Below, one piece after another: positions 44,092 to 53,446 of a DNA stretch of 64,000 bases. Each line of letters opens with the position of its first letter. Position 1 is the first letter of the stretch. The position numbers and the translations under genes were made by a program. The notes beneath the pieces are model-generated. The model searched no databases and had not been told where the DNA came from. It saw only the letters and a program-made list of their open reading frames with translations. Origin of the DNA: Clostridia bacterium (GTDB lineage: Bacteria > Bacillota > Clostridia > Oscillospirales > Acutalibacteraceae); NCBI GenBank assembly GCA_017465825.1, contig JAFTVI010000013.1:1-64000 (forward strand), in the 5' to 3' direction.

Positions 44092-44817
44092 ATGACAGGA
44101 TTAGGCACAATAATAAACACCTTAGCCATAATCGCAGGCGGACTTATCGGTTTAATATTCGGCAAAAAAATTCCCGCAAGACTTCAGGATACGCTTATGA
44201 AGTCAAACGGGATCTGCGTACTGTTTATCGGCATTGCAGGTACTTTACAGGAGATGTTCACCGTAGAAAACGGTAAAATCTCAAGCGGCGGCACAATGAT
44301 GATGATCGGTGCGCTTTCAATAGGCGCAGTAATCGGTGAATTGCTGAACATCGACGGCAAAATGGAGCGTTTCGGCGAATGGCTCAAGCGCAAGACGAAA
44401 AGTGAAAAAGACAACTCCTTTGTTGACGGCTTTGTTACCGCGTCACTTACCGTCAGCATAGGTGCAATGGCAATTGTAGGCTCAATAAAAGACGGAATAT
44501 ACGGTGATTATTCAATCCTTACCGCGAAGGCGATTCTCGACCTTATAATCATAATCATTATGACCGCGTCAATGGGAAAGGGCTGTATATTCTCTGCAAT
44601 TCCCGTTGCCGTACTGCAAGGGTCGGTCACGCTTTTATCAGGATTTATTGAGCCGATTATGACCGAAACGGCACTCTCCTACCTCTCCCTTACAGGCTCA
44701 ATGCTTATCTTCTGTGTGGGCGTCAATCTGATATGGGGCAAAAAAATCAGAGTTGCAAATCTTCTGCCGTCAATAGTAATTGCCGTCATATGGGCAATTG
44801 TTGAAAGTTACATATAA
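44092..44817 (+). CDS. DUF554 membrane protein
   Basis: 241 aa from ATG 44092 (GAGTGA upstream); earlier in-frame ATGs lack an RBS. Six to seven hydrophobic segments; MTGLGTIINTLAIIAGGLIG and FVDGFVTASLTVSIGAMAIV are the DUF554 (YdfK-like) signature. Putative transporter of unknown substrate. Confidence 0.87.
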   Translation: MTGLGTIINTLAIIAGGLIGLIFGKKIPARLQDTLMKSNGICVLFIGIAGTLQEMFTVENGKISSGGTMMMIGALSIGAVIGELLNIDGKMERFGEWLKRKTKSEKDNSFVDGFVTASLTVSIGAMAIVGSIKDGIYGDYSILTAKAILDLIIIIIMTASMGKGCIFSAIPVAVLQGSVTLLSGFIEPIMTETALSYLSLTGSMLIFCVGVNLIWGKKIRVANLLPSIVIAVIWAIVESYI

Positions 44818-44821
44818 AATC

Positions 44822-44848
44822 AAGTCCTCCGCAAAAGGAGGACTTTTG
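44822..44848. terminator. Bidirectional terminator between DUF554 gene and purF-like gene
   Basis: AAGTCCTCC (44822-44830) pairs with GGAGGACTT (44837-44845) around GCAAAA, followed by TTG. Serves the two convergent genes. Confidence 0.8.
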
Positions 44849-44851
44849 TAA

Positions 44852-46261
44852 TTATTCTTTTCCGTTCCAGCAATATGTGCAGAGTTTTTCTGCGGGCAGG
44901 CCTGTTGCTTCAATCATATCGTCAAGGCGGTGGTATCTCAGTGATGTAAAGTGGAGCTTCTTTCCGATTTCTTCAACCATTCTCTTATGCTTTTCGCTGT
45001 CGGGATTGGTGTATTCGTCAATTACCTCTCTCGGAGGATTTTCATCCCCCTCAAGCTCCATAATCACGCGTCTTGCAATAAGCTCTTTTTCCGATGTTGA
45101 GCGTGAAAAGTTGAGATATTTACAGCTGAACATTATAGGCGGACAGGCAGGTCTTATATGAACCTCTTTTGCACCGCTTTCATATAAAAATTCCGTAGTT
45201 TCACGAAGCTGTGTACCTCTTACGATTGAGTCGTCAATAAGAAGCAGGCTCTTATCCTCAATAAGGTCGTGAACGGCAATAAGCTTCATTTTTGCAATAA
45301 GGTTACGCTTGCTCTGATTTGTGGGCATAAACGAGCGGGGCCAGGTGGGTGTGTACTTGATAAAAGGTCTTGCATACGATACGCCCGACTCATTTGCATA
45401 ACCGATTGCGTGGGCAATACCCGAATCGGGAACGCCTGCAACGATATCGGGTGTGATATGGTCACGCTTTGCAATAAGTCTGCCGCAGTTATTACGCATT
45501 TTTTCAACGCTTATACCCTCATACGAAGATGACGGATAGCCGTAATACACCCAAAGGAAGGTGCATATCTTCATTTCGTCGCCGGGCTGAGCAAGAGTTT
45601 TTACGTTATCGGGAGTGATAACGACGACCTCACCGGGGCCTAATGCCTTATAATCCTTATAGCCGAGATTAAGGTACGAAAAGGATTCAAATGCGGCACA
45701 GAAGCCTGTATCCTTCTGTCCGATTACAACGGGAGTTCTGCCAAGCTTGTCCCTTGCGGCATAAATGCCGAGAGGAGTGAGTATAAGCAGGCTGAGAGAG
45801 CCTTCTATTATTTCAAGAGCATATTTTATACCCTCAATGAAATTATCCTTACGGTTGATGATAGCGGCTACAAGCTCGGTAGGATTGATTTCGCCGTTCC
45901 GCATTTCAAAAAAGTGAGTTTTGTCGTCAATAATCTCGTTTGCAATCTGCTGAGCGTTATTGATTTTACCCACTGTGGTAATTGCATAAGAGCCGTGATG
46001 ACTTCTTATAAAAATAGGCTGAGCCTCGTAATCGGAAATACATCCGATACCCAGATTACCTTTCATTTCAACAGATTCACTGTCAAACTTAGTTCTGAAA
46101 GGAGTGTTTTCGATGTTGTGAATTGCCTTGTCAAAGCCGTGCTCCTCGCTGTAAACAGCAAGTCCCGCTCTCCTTGTACCAAGATGTGAATGATAGTCTG
46201 TTCCGAAAAACAGGTCAAATACACAATCCTCTTTTGATGCTACGCCGAAAAATCCACCCAT
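44852..46261 (-). CDS. Amidophosphoribosyltransferase paralogue lacking the N-terminal Cys
   Basis: 469 aa. The N-terminal half is a class II glutaminase-like fold and the C-terminal half a phosphoribosyltransferase with an intact PRPP motif LLLIDDSIVRGTQLRE. PurF proteins begin MCG and use that Cys as nucleophile; here the start is MGGFFGVASKEDC, so Gly stands at position 2. The start is fixed by context: no upstream start offers a Cys. Sequence otherwise full length, ending KLCTYCWNGKE. It may use free ammonia, work with another glutaminase, or have a regulatory role. Same strand and 30 bases after the TM protein gene. Confidence 0.85.
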   Translation of the reverse strand: MGGFFGVASKEDCVFDLFFGTDYHSHLGTRRAGLAVYSEEHGFDKAIHNIENTPFRTKFDSESVEMKGNLGIGCISDYEAQPIFIRSHHGSYAITTVGKINNAQQIANEIIDDKTHFFEMRNGEINPTELVAAIINRKDNFIEGIKYALEIIEGSLSLLILTPLGIYAARDKLGRTPVVIGQKDTGFCAAFESFSYLNLGYKDYKALGPGEVVVITPDNVKTLAQPGDEMKICTFLWVYYGYPSSSYEGISVEKMRNNCGRLIAKRDHITPDIVAGVPDSGIAHAIGYANESGVSYARPFIKYTPTWPRSFMPTNQSKRNLIAKMKLIAVHDLIEDKSLLLIDDSIVRGTQLRETTEFLYESGAKEVHIRPACPPIMFSCKYLNFSRSTSEKELIARRVIMELEGDENPPREVIDEYTNPDSEKHKRMVEEIGKKLHFTSLRYHRLDDMIEATGLPAEKLCTYCWNGKE

Positions 46262-46291
46262 TTGTATACCTCGCCAAAAATGATAATAAAA

Positions 46292-47092
46292 TTAACCTAA
46301 CAAATCCATATATGAATTAAGGAATGCTGCCGCAGTTGTACCCCTGAGCCCCGAAAGAGTGAGCATACCCGAGGGTATCTGCGATGAAAATTCATATACT
46401 GTCATTGATGATGCAACGTTACCGTAGCCGTCGCCGTAATTTACCTGTCTGAGTTCGTTGTCGATAAAGCAGAATGCAACCGACATTTCATCATTGTAAT
46501 ATGTATAGCAATTTGCAGTAACGCCGTCAATTTCCGTTTTGCCTTCCTTGAACGATGTAAAATTGTAAGCTTCAAGGCTTAAATACTCTGTGATTTCTTC
46601 CATTTCGGACAAATCCACATCCATTGAATCCATAAGAAGGTCTGTAAGCGCAAGATAAATTTTAGTGGAATTGTCAACAAAATACACGTTTCCGTTAAGG
46701 TACATTATTGACATATCCATACCCTCAACCTCCATTGAGGTCTGGAAGTTTTTTCCTGAGATCGCAAGGTCTATTTCAGTAGGCGTGCCGTCCATATTCA
46801 TAACGCCGCTGAGATAATACTGACCGTCGATATATGCGTTCATTATTGCAATTTCTTCAAGAGTAATAGAGCTGTTGTTCATTTCGGAAACGGTGGTTAC
46901 CTCTTTTGTGGTATACTCCTGAATATAGTCGTCCGAATTGTACTCCACACTTACGGTTTCATCATTATAAATTGATGTGTTATCATCCTTTTCCATACTG
47001 CCTACAAGCTTCAGAACAACGGCTGATGCTATAATTATAACAGCAAACACGCCCACTGTGATAAGCAGTTTTTTGTTTGAACTGAGTTTCAT
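46292..47092 (-). CDS. Membrane-anchored extracytoplasmic protein, LppX/LolA-like fold possible
   Basis: 266 aa. N-terminal membrane anchor (LLITVGVFAVIIIASAVVLK), acidic linker, then a beta-rich domain: YYLSGVMNMDGTPTEIDLAI, MSIMYLNGNVYFVDNSTKIY. Alternating strands describing a measured quantity resemble LppX/LolA-type lipid-binding folds, but that is inference. Preceded by a consensus promoter at 47157-47129. Confidence 0.5.
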   Translation of the reverse strand: MKLSSNKKLLITVGVFAVIIIASAVVLKLVGSMEKDDNTSIYNDETVSVEYNSDDYIQEYTTKEVTTVSEMNNSSITLEEIAIMNAYIDGQYYLSGVMNMDGTPTEIDLAISGKNFQTSMEVEGMDMSIMYLNGNVYFVDNSTKIYLALTDLLMDSMDVDLSEMEEITEYLSLEAYNFTSFKEGKTEIDGVTANCYTYYNDEMSVAFCFIDNELRQVNYGDGYGNVASSMTVYEFSSQIPSGMLTLSGLRGTTAAAFLNSYMDLLG

Positions 47093-47128
47093 AACTGAAA
47101 ATTCATCCCCATTTTGATTTATAGATTA

Positions 47129-47157
47129 AGTATATTTTATTTTTTACGCGTTGTCAA
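47129..47157 (-). promoter_or_regulatory. Consensus sigma-A promoter (minus)
   Basis: TTGACA (47157-47152), 17-base spacer, TATACT (47134-47129), upstream of the anchored protein and purF-like gene. Confidence 0.8.
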
Positions 47158-47190
47158 TATTTTAAAATATAAAAAATATAGTTAAACTGC

Positions 47191-47219
47191 TTGCGGTTTT
47201 AGTATGCTTATGCTATAAT
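47191..47219 (+). promoter_or_regulatory. Sigma-A promoter (plus)
   Basis: TTGCGG (47191-47196), 17-base spacer, TATAAT (47214-47219) with an upstream TG (extended -10). Divergent from the promoter at 47129-47157. Confidence 0.7.
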
Positions 47220-47251
47220 TTATTTAATTTTCAAAAATTGAGGCGGTGAGG

Positions 47252-49510
47252 ATGATGAAAAAAAAGATAATTGCTGTTTTTTCGCTTATGCTTGCAATAT
47301 GTACGTTATTCTCCTCCTGCGCAGATACAATAAACTTTACAGAGCTCTATTCTGCCGAAAATGCAGACAGTAAATATCACACCGCATCATCCGATACCGA
47401 AAAGATTGCACAGTCTGATTATGCAGAGCTGTACATTGACAAAACGACATACACCGTAAATGTAAAAGACAAAACAAACAGCTACATCTGGAAATCCTTG
47501 CCGGACAGAAGCAATGCCACAGCCTGTGCATTCAGCCTTACTCTTTGCACAGCCGACGGCACATACAGCCTTAATACGCAGGACAATTCGGTTGCTTTTT
47601 CTGCCGCAACATACGAAAAAGCAGAAAACTCGGTAACGGTGCATTATGTGCTGTCCGACAAAGCTGAAACCGCAAAAAAAGCTTATGAAGATATTACAAG
47701 AGATGATATTTACGTTGCATTTTCAGTAACATATACTCTCAGCGAGCAGACACTTACAGCAGATATAGATCTTGCTGAGCTGAAATGTACAAAAAATGCG
47801 TTTATTTCACAGTTGAGCTTTCTCCCTTGTTTCGGTGCATCCTATGACGACAGCGTGCAGGATTACATTCTCGTTCCCGACGGTGCGGGAGCAGTTATGC
47901 ACACAGACGTTACCGATGTTTCAACAAACAGTGTAAGCATTGACGTATACGGTGCTGACCCATACCTTGGAAACGGGGAGAACACAGCATCAGCAACAGT
48001 ACCCGTATTTGGCATAAAGAGAAACAACAACGCGTTTGCGGCTGTAATAACTGACGGTGATGCACTTGCGACGATAAAGGCATCAAGAAAGACATTCGAC
48101 GAGCCGTCAAAGGCAAACGCTGAATTTACCGTTACTCCTGTAAAGACTGCAGAAAACGGCAAAACCTACCGTGGCACAACATATGAGGGCAACATTACGG
48201 TGGTATACAAATTTCTTTCGGATTCCGATGCAGACTACTCGGGTATGGCTTACGCCGCAAGGGAAGAATTTATAAAAAACGGAACTCTTCCTTACGAAGC
48301 ATACAGCGACAATTCCGGTTCGATTCCGTTCTTCATTACCGTTATCGGCTCACAGGACGGCGAAACACTTACTACAATACAGCAGACGCTTGATATTATT
48401 GATGCGCTCAAAAGCAAGGGTATTGATAACATTCAGCTTAATTTCAAAGGACTGCTCTCGGGCGGATATGCACAGAAAAATTTATACAATGCAAACATTC
48501 TGAAGGATGCAGGCGGTAAAAGTGCATATTCTCAGCTTTACGGATATGCCGCAAGCCGTAATTACACCGTTTATACGGATGTTAACATTTTTTCAACATC
48601 AAAAAGCTACAATACTTCTGACAGATTAACAACCGTTGACGGGGAATCCGCCGTGTACAGCCTTAAAAACGACCTTGCTTACAGAAACTACAGCGAATCA
48701 AGACTTTCAACAAGAATCGGCAGTGAGGTTTCAGCCATCGGTGCATCAAAGCGCAACGAAGAGCTTTACTCTGCAACAAAAGACTACACGATGTATCTTA
48801 CACCCGTTGAAAAGGTTACAAGCAAGCTTTCCGCATTCCTTTCAGGTGATATTGCAGATATATGCTCCGCGTTTTCAGTAAGCGACGCCGGATATATACT
48901 TTCATCCTCCGATAAAACTGACAGACAGACTGCAAAAAATACGGTTGCCGCAGAAATAAAAACACTTTCAAATCACGGCAGTATGTCTGTAAAGGGCGGC
49001 AACATATACACTCTGTACGGTGCGGATTTCGTAGCCGAAACAGAATTTGACACATTCTATCCCGAAGGAAACGCTTACGAACCCGTTCCCTTTGTGCAGA
49101 GCATAATTCACGGCAGTACCCTTTACGGCGGCAAGGCTATTGATGCGGCAGACCCGCTTTACAAGTACGATATGCTTCAATTCGTAGAATACGGCGCAAT
49201 GCCCTCATTTGAATGGGTTTATGATGCATCAAGCATCTTCTGCTACGACGGCTACTTGCTTTCGGAAAGAATTACGGAAATATCTGCATTCTACGAAAAA
49301 GCAAACGATGCACTCAAAGGTGTATCCGACTGTGCAATAACAGAGCACAGGAAGATAACGCAGAATTCTGACGGCAAGAGCATTACCGGCGTTTACTGCA
49401 CGTCATATTCAAACGGCACACAGATTTATGTAAACTACACGGGAAGCACCGTTGTAACACCGGAAAATATTGTTATCGGCGCTTATGATTTTATAAAAGT
49501 AGAAAGATAA
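47252..49510 (+). CDS. Lipoprotein of DUF5696 type
   Basis: 752 aa from ATG 47252; the next codon is also ATG, and GAGGCGG lies upstream. Lipobox LFSSC near residue 24. A beta-sandwich-like N-terminal part (YAELYIDKTTYTVNVKDKTN) and QDYILVPDGAGAVMHTD, then a TIM-barrel-like region (GIDNIQLNFKGLLSGGYAQK). The pattern fits DUF5696, large surface proteins suspected to be glycosidase-like. Active-site residues not assignable. First gene of an operon with metA, DUF4364 and a HAD hydrolase. Confidence 0.7.
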   Translation: MMKKKIIAVFSLMLAICTLFSSCADTINFTELYSAENADSKYHTASSDTEKIAQSDYAELYIDKTTYTVNVKDKTNSYIWKSLPDRSNATACAFSLTLCTADGTYSLNTQDNSVAFSAATYEKAENSVTVHYVLSDKAETAKKAYEDITRDDIYVAFSVTYTLSEQTLTADIDLAELKCTKNAFISQLSFLPCFGASYDDSVQDYILVPDGAGAVMHTDVTDVSTNSVSIDVYGADPYLGNGENTASATVPVFGIKRNNNAFAAVITDGDALATIKASRKTFDEPSKANAEFTVTPVKTAENGKTYRGTTYEGNITVVYKFLSDSDADYSGMAYAAREEFIKNGTLPYEAYSDNSGSIPFFITVIGSQDGETLTTIQQTLDIIDALKSKGIDNIQLNFKGLLSGGYAQKNLYNANILKDAGGKSAYSQLYGYAASRNYTVYTDVNIFSTSKSYNTSDRLTTVDGESAVYSLKNDLAYRNYSESRLSTRIGSEVSAIGASKRNEELYSATKDYTMYLTPVEKVTSKLSAFLSGDIADICSAFSVSDAGYILSSSDKTDRQTAKNTVAAEIKTLSNHGSMSVKGGNIYTLYGADFVAETEFDTFYPEGNAYEPVPFVQSIIHGSTLYGGKAIDAADPLYKYDMLQFVEYGAMPSFEWVYDASSIFCYDGYLLSERITEISAFYEKANDALKGVSDCAITEHRKITQNSDGKSITGVYCTSYSNGTQIYVNYTGSTVVTPENIVIGAYDFIKVER

Positions 49511-49521
49511 GGTGAGTTTTT

Positions 49522-50436
49522 ATGCCTATTAAAATCACAAACGAACTGCCTGCAAAAGCATTTCTTGAGAAGGAAAACGTTTTTGTTATGGCGGAGGACA
49601 GAGCAAATTCACAGGATATAAGACCGCTTAAAATACTTATAGTAAACCTTATGCCCACTAAGGTTGAAACTGAAACTCAGCTGTTAAGGCTTCTGAGCAA
49701 TACTCCCCTGCAGGTGGATATTGAGCTTTTGCAGATGGCAACCCACACATCGGTAAATACGTCGCAGGAGCACCTTACAAAATTCTACAAGACCTTTGAC
49801 GAAATCAAAAACGATAAATTTGACGGAATGATCGTCACAGGTGCACCCGTTGAGCATATGGAGTTTGAAGAGGTTGACTACTGGGAGGAGCTTTGCACCG
49901 TTTTTGAATGGGCAAAAACCAACGTATACTCCACCTTCAACATCTGCTGGGGCGCACAGGCGGCACTCTACTACTATTACGGGCTGAAAAAGTACCCCCT
50001 TGAGAAAAAAATGTTCGGCATATTTGAGCACAAACCCCTTGATTTATACCATCCTCTTATGAGAGGTCTTGACGACATATATTACGTACCCCAGTCAAGG
50101 CACACAGAGATAAGAATGGACGATATTGCAAAAATCAAAGACCTGCAGGTGCTTTCATACTCAGAAAAAGCAGGCGTGCATCTGCTGTCAGATATGAATT
50201 GCAGAAACTTTTTTTCAACAGGTCATTCCGAATACGATGCGGACACACTTGCAAAGGAATATTTCAGGGATAAGAACAAGGGACTTGACATTCAGATACC
50301 TTATAACTACTTCCCCGATGACGACCCGACAAAATCGCCTGTTATCAAATGGCGAAGCACCGGTGTGCTCCTGTTTACAAACTGGCTCAACTACTTTGTT
50401 TATCAGCGTACACCCTATGACCTTTCAAATCTTTAA
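49522..50436 (+). CDS. metA: Homoserine O-acetyltransferase (MetA family)
   Basis: 304 aa. Catalytic Cys142 in [15 protein letters not shown], conserved [20 protein letters not shown]. Residue 111 is Glu, which in the Bacillus cereus enzyme selects acetyl-CoA; Gly at this site favours succinyl-CoA. So acetyl-homoserine is the likely product. First step of methionine synthesis from homoserine. Confidence 0.95.
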   Translation: MPIKITNELPAKAFLEKENVFVMAEDRANSQDIRPLKILIVNLMPTKVETETQLLRLLSNTPLQVDIELLQMATHTSVNTSQEHLTKFYKTFDEIKNDKFDGMIVTGAPVEHMEFEEVDYWEELCTVFEWAKTNVYSTFNICWGAQAALYYYYGLKKYPLEKKMFGIFEHKPLDLYHPLMRGLDDIYYVPQSRHTEIRMDDIAKIKDLQVLSYSEKAGVHLLSDMNCRNFFSTGHSEYDADTLAKEYFRDKNKGLDIQIPYNYFPDDDPTKSPVIKWRSTGVLLFTNWLNYFVYQRTPYDLSNL

Positions 50437-50445
50437 TTTATAAAG

Positions 50446-50472
50446 GGACACCTCTGAAAACTTAAGGTGTCC
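50446..50472 (+). other. 8-bp stem-loop between metA and DUF4364 gene
   Basis: GGACACCT (50446-50453) pairs with AGGTGTCC (50465-50472). No T run follows; it stands immediately before the next RBS, so it may tune translation or RNA stability rather than stop transcription. Confidence 0.4.
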
Positions 50473-50486
50473 AAAGAGGATTATTT

Positions 50487-51065
50487 ATGGATTTCAAACT
50501 TGACGCATATCCCGTTGACGATACCGTAGGCGGTATACGGAGCACGGAAAAAATAAAGATAATAATATGCTACATTATAGCAAATACTGATGCTTCACTC
50601 ACGAGGGACAGCATACAGTCAGCACTTTACGACAACGCCATTGCCCATTATTTTGAAATTTCACAGGCAATTGACGATTTGCTCAGAGTAGGTGCAATTA
50701 CAGAAGAAAACGGCATACTTTCGCTCAGTGACAAGGGTATACAGATTGCAAACGACCTTAAGGACGAAATATCAGTATACATCAGGAACAAAGCAGTAAG
50801 GGCGGCGGCACTTACCGCAATATATGAAAAACGTTGCAAGGAAAACAATGTTTCCGTAACAAAGGTTGATTCAAAAAAGTACCGGCTTGATATATCTATG
50901 CATTCGGGGCTTGACAAAAACAGCGACGAACTAATCAGGCTTTCCGTTTTCGTGGCAGACGACACGCAGGCACAGGCTATGAAGCAGTCGTTTATCAACA
51001 ATCCCGTAAAGCTTTATGAAAAAGTTATTGAAGCACTGACAGACGATCCCACATTCAAGGAGTAA
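50487..51065 (+). CDS. DUF4364 protein
   Basis: 192 aa. Winged-helix-like N-terminal half (STEKIKIIICYIIANTDASL, YFEISQAIDDLLRVGAITEE) and a beta-rich C-terminus, as in DUF4364 proteins of Clostridia; presumed transcription factors. Ends 3 bases before the HAD gene. Confidence 0.85.
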   Translation: MDFKLDAYPVDDTVGGIRSTEKIKIIICYIIANTDASLTRDSIQSALYDNAIAHYFEISQAIDDLLRVGAITEENGILSLSDKGIQIANDLKDEISVYIRNKAVRAAALTAIYEKRCKENNVSVTKVDSKKYRLDISMHSGLDKNSDELIRLSVFVADDTQAQAMKQSFINNPVKLYEKVIEALTDDPTFKE

Positions 51066-51068
51066 AAA

Positions 51069-51839
51069 ATGGCAAAAAAAACTATTTACGCAATATTTCT
51101 TGACATTGACAACACGCTTATGGCAGGCGGCATTGTACCTCAGCGGAATATTGATGCAATAAAAAAAGCAAGAGAACAGGGGCACTACGTTTTTATAAAC
51201 ACGGCAAGGTCTTTTGCTTTTATACCCGATATACTCAAGGACGGAGAGCTCCTTGACGGTTTTGTTGCAGGCATCGGTACGGATCTAAGGCTTCACGGCA
51301 AGCAGATTTTCAGCTCCGTTATGTCAAAGGAAGAAGTCAGATTTATTGCGGAGCATTTCATAAATGATACAAGGGAAATTGCTTTTGAGGGTGAGGACCA
51401 CATCGTATGGATAAACCCCGAATGCCGCAGAGACGTGTACCATATACTGTCATCCCCCGATGATTTTGATACCGTTTATAAAGATTTCAAAATATCAAAA
51501 ATGTATATAAGAGGTCAGCTGACTGCCGAGGAAAGAGAGATTTTCGGCAAGGATTACATACTTTATCAGCACGCGAATTATGCCGAATTTGTAAGAAAAG
51601 GCTTCGGCAAGGCAGTGGGTATGCAGATGATGGCTGAGCATCTTGATATTCCGATTGAAAATTGCATTGCAATGGGTGACAGCTCAAACGACGAGGATAT
51701 GCTCAGAGCGGCAGGAATCTCAGTTGCTATGGGCAACGCGATCCCCGAAATCAAGGAAATGTGTACATATATATCCTGCGATGCTAAAGACGGCGGCGTC
51801 GCAGATGCGATTGAAAAGTTTGTAATAAAATTATTGTAA
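51069..51839 (+). CDS. HAD-IIB (Cof-type) phosphatase
   Basis: 256 aa. Motif I IFLDIDNTLMAGG (D-x-D), motif III Lys region, motif IV IENCIAMGDSSNDEDMLRAA (GDSxND). Small-molecule phosphatase such as sugar phosphate or FMN/PLP phosphatase; substrate unknown. Its stop codon lies at the edge of a repeat element. Confidence 0.9.
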   Translation: MAKKTIYAIFLDIDNTLMAGGIVPQRNIDAIKKAREQGHYVFINTARSFAFIPDILKDGELLDGFVAGIGTDLRLHGKQIFSSVMSKEEVRFIAEHFINDTREIAFEGEDHIVWINPECRRDVYHILSSPDDFDTVYKDFKISKMYIRGQLTAEEREIFGKDYILYQHANYAEFVRKGFGKAVGMQMMAEHLDIPIENCIAMGDSSNDEDMLRAAGISVAMGNAIPEIKEMCTYISCDAKDGGVADAIEKFVIKLL

Positions 51840-51992
51840 TGAGCAATGAGCAGTGAGAAATGAGCAATTGAGGAAGCCCTACGGGCTTGATTTATATAAA
51901 ATGGGTTAAAGGGCAACGCCCTTTCCTCCATTACTCATTGCTAATTGCTACTTACTCATTTTTATCGGCATCCGTCGATAAATTATTGTTTA
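51826..51992. repeat. Palindromic repeat element, AGCAATGAG subtype (copy 4)
   Basis: About 167 bp, the reverse complement of the unit at 27909-28104: GAGCAATGAGCAGTGAGAAA at the left, AGCCCTACGGGCTT and AAAGGGCAACGCCCTTT in the centre, and TAAATTATTGTTTA (51979-51992) at the right. The left end overlaps the HAD gene's stop codon. Confidence 0.75.
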
Positions 51993-52009
51993 TATAAAAA
52001 CTAAATTAT

Positions 52010-52033
52010 ATCCCACCGGTTGACCGATGGGAT
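52010..52033. terminator. Bidirectional terminator before tetR
   Basis: ATCCCACCGGT (52010-52020) with ACCGATGGGAT (52023-52033), 2-base loop, T6 on the plus strand. Confidence 0.7.
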
Positions 52034-52041
52034 TTTTTGTT

Positions 52042-52641
52042 TCAATTTATATATTCAATAACAGATTTATAAGGTTTGACGCAAAGAATTATCATATCAC
52101 AGATAAAACTGATATTGTCCTGACAGTCGTTGCTCACCCAATGGGTAACGATTGCATTTATTCCCTGCAAATAGAACTTTGCAAGGTAATCAACCGTCTT
52201 TTGGTCGTTAAGTCCGTTTTGGTTACATACGGGAATTATGATTCTTTCAATAATGTCAGAATAAAATTCATCTCGCTTATAGTTGTGAAGATTGTTCATA
52301 TAATTTTTGAAAAATGTTTTGTGTTTTTTTATAAATTCAAGATAGGGCATCAGGTATTCCGGCGCAATCAGCAGATCCTGAATTTTTGTGTAATCAATAT
52401 TGCTTAAACTTTCGAAATATCCGTACATTTCTTTTGTAAAATTATGATGAACCTCCTCAAGCAAATCATAAGTATTACTGTAATGAGCGTAAAAGGTTGA
52501 ACGGTTTACGCCGGCTTTCTTACAGATTTCAAGTATGGAAATTCTGATAAACTCCTTTTCTTCAAGCAGCTCAACAAGCGCATCATTCATTTTTTTGGCT
52601 GTATTGTTAAATTTTGTTTCGGATTTACTCAAAATAAACAC
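52042..52641 (-). CDS. TetR/AcrR-family regulator
   Basis: 199 aa. N-terminal HTH: ISILEICKKAGVNRSTFYAHYSN is the typical helix-turn-helix, followed by a C-terminal ligand-binding domain of the TetR_C_7 kind (IERIIIPVCNQNGLNDQKTV). Divergent to the small coiled-coil gene at 52833, a natural candidate target. Confidence 0.87.
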   Translation of the reverse strand: MFILSKSETKFNNTAKKMNDALVELLEEKEFIRISILEICKKAGVNRSTFYAHYSNTYDLLEEVHHNFTKEMYGYFESLSNIDYTKIQDLLIAPEYLMPYLEFIKKHKTFFKNYMNNLHNYKRDEFYSDIIERIIIPVCNQNGLNDQKTVDYLAKFYLQGINAIVTHWVSNDCQDNISFICDMIILCVKPYKSVIEYIN

Positions 52642-52680
52642 CTACCACTCTTAAAACAACATTTTCTGTTTTGTTTGTTG

Positions 52681-52709
52681 TTGTCATTTTGGTTTTATTA
52701 TACTATAAT
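52681..52709 (+). promoter_or_regulatory. Sigma-A promoter in the tetR intergenic region
   Basis: TTGTCA (52681-52686), 17-base spacer, TATAAT (52704-52709), pointing toward the gene at 52833. The upstream AACAACA...TGTTGTT repeat could be an operator. Confidence 0.6.
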
Positions 52710-52832
52710 TTTATTAAGAAATCAACAGCTGTGGTTTTTACAAAAATTAATAATTCTCAAACATAAACTAATCAAATCAAAAACAAAATAACTGTAAAAT
52801 CAGTTAAAATAAAAAAAGAGGAGAAATTAACA

Positions 52833-53078
52833 ATGGGAGAATTTTTCAAAAAAGCATTCGAGGATATGAAAGAAAGTGCAAAGGCTCAGCACGAGGTTGA
52901 CAAGGCAAATTTTGCGGCAGCCAAGGCTGAATCAAAAGCTCAGTGGGAAGAGGCAAAAGCTATGGGCAACCCTCAGAAGCGCAAGGAAATGATGCAGGCG
53001 GAGCGTGACAGCCAGATTGCAGAAGCAAATGAAAGACTTGCCGAGGCTCAGGCTCGCATTGATGCCGCAAAGAAATAA
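52833..53078 (+). CDS. Small charged coiled-coil protein
   Basis: 81 aa, RBS GAGGAG. Almost wholly helical and Ala/Lys/Glu-rich (KANFAAAKAESKAQWEEAKA, ANERLAEAQARIDAAKK). No family recognised. A 27-codon membrane ORF follows after 20 bases. Confidence 0.65.
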   Translation: MGEFFKKAFEDMKESAKAQHEVDKANFAAAKAESKAQWEEAKAMGNPQKRKEMMQAERDSQIAEANERLAEAQARIDAAKK

Positions 53079-53098
53079 ACAAGCGGAGAGAGAATAAA

Positions 53099-53182
53099 AT
53101 GAAAAAAATAATTGCAGCTGCAGTTGTAGTTTTTGCAGGTATGACCGCAATAATTTTATTTCTTCGCAAAAAACTGAACTGA
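53099..53182 (+). CDS. 27-residue membrane microprotein
   Basis: ATG at 53099 with GGAGAG 8 bases upstream. The product MKKIIAAAVVVFAGMTAIIL plus FLRKKLN is a single hydrophobic helix with basic ends, the profile of a small membrane protein or of a holin/toxin-like peptide. Same transcript as the coiled-coil gene. Confidence 0.5.
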   Translation: MKKIIAAAVVVFAGMTAIILFLRKKLN

Positions 53183-53446
53183 CAAAGAAAGGGGATGTTA
53201 AAAAAGTGCAGACCGCATAAAACAAGAAAAATAAGGGGTTTTCAGAGTTGCAGAACTCCGGAAAAAGCGCCTTAAAATTAAAAAAGTCAAACAAAGTTAA
53301 TAAAAAATTGTTTTATATTGTTTTATGCTATAAACAAACTTCGCCACTCGACGTACCTTTGTACGCCTTCGGGTAAACCAAAACAACGCAAATACGTTGT
53401 TTTGGCTCAGTTTGTTCATTCTGCGCATTTTTTCCTATCCCCTAAA
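53183..53446. other. Intergenic region with an imperfect palindromic unit
   Basis: Contains CCAAAACAACG/CGTTGTTTTGG (53378-53405) flanked by ACAAACTT and CAGTTTGT, which gives an extended palindrome of about 90 bp. No supported gene; a 26-codon frame at 53195 is not convincing. Confidence 0.35.

Noticed and set aside
53195..53275. 26-codon ORF MLKKCRPHKTRKIRGFQSCR after the microprotein
   Set aside because: Basic, low-quality composition, overlaps a region with other palindromes, and no coupling signal beyond a weak AAGGGG.
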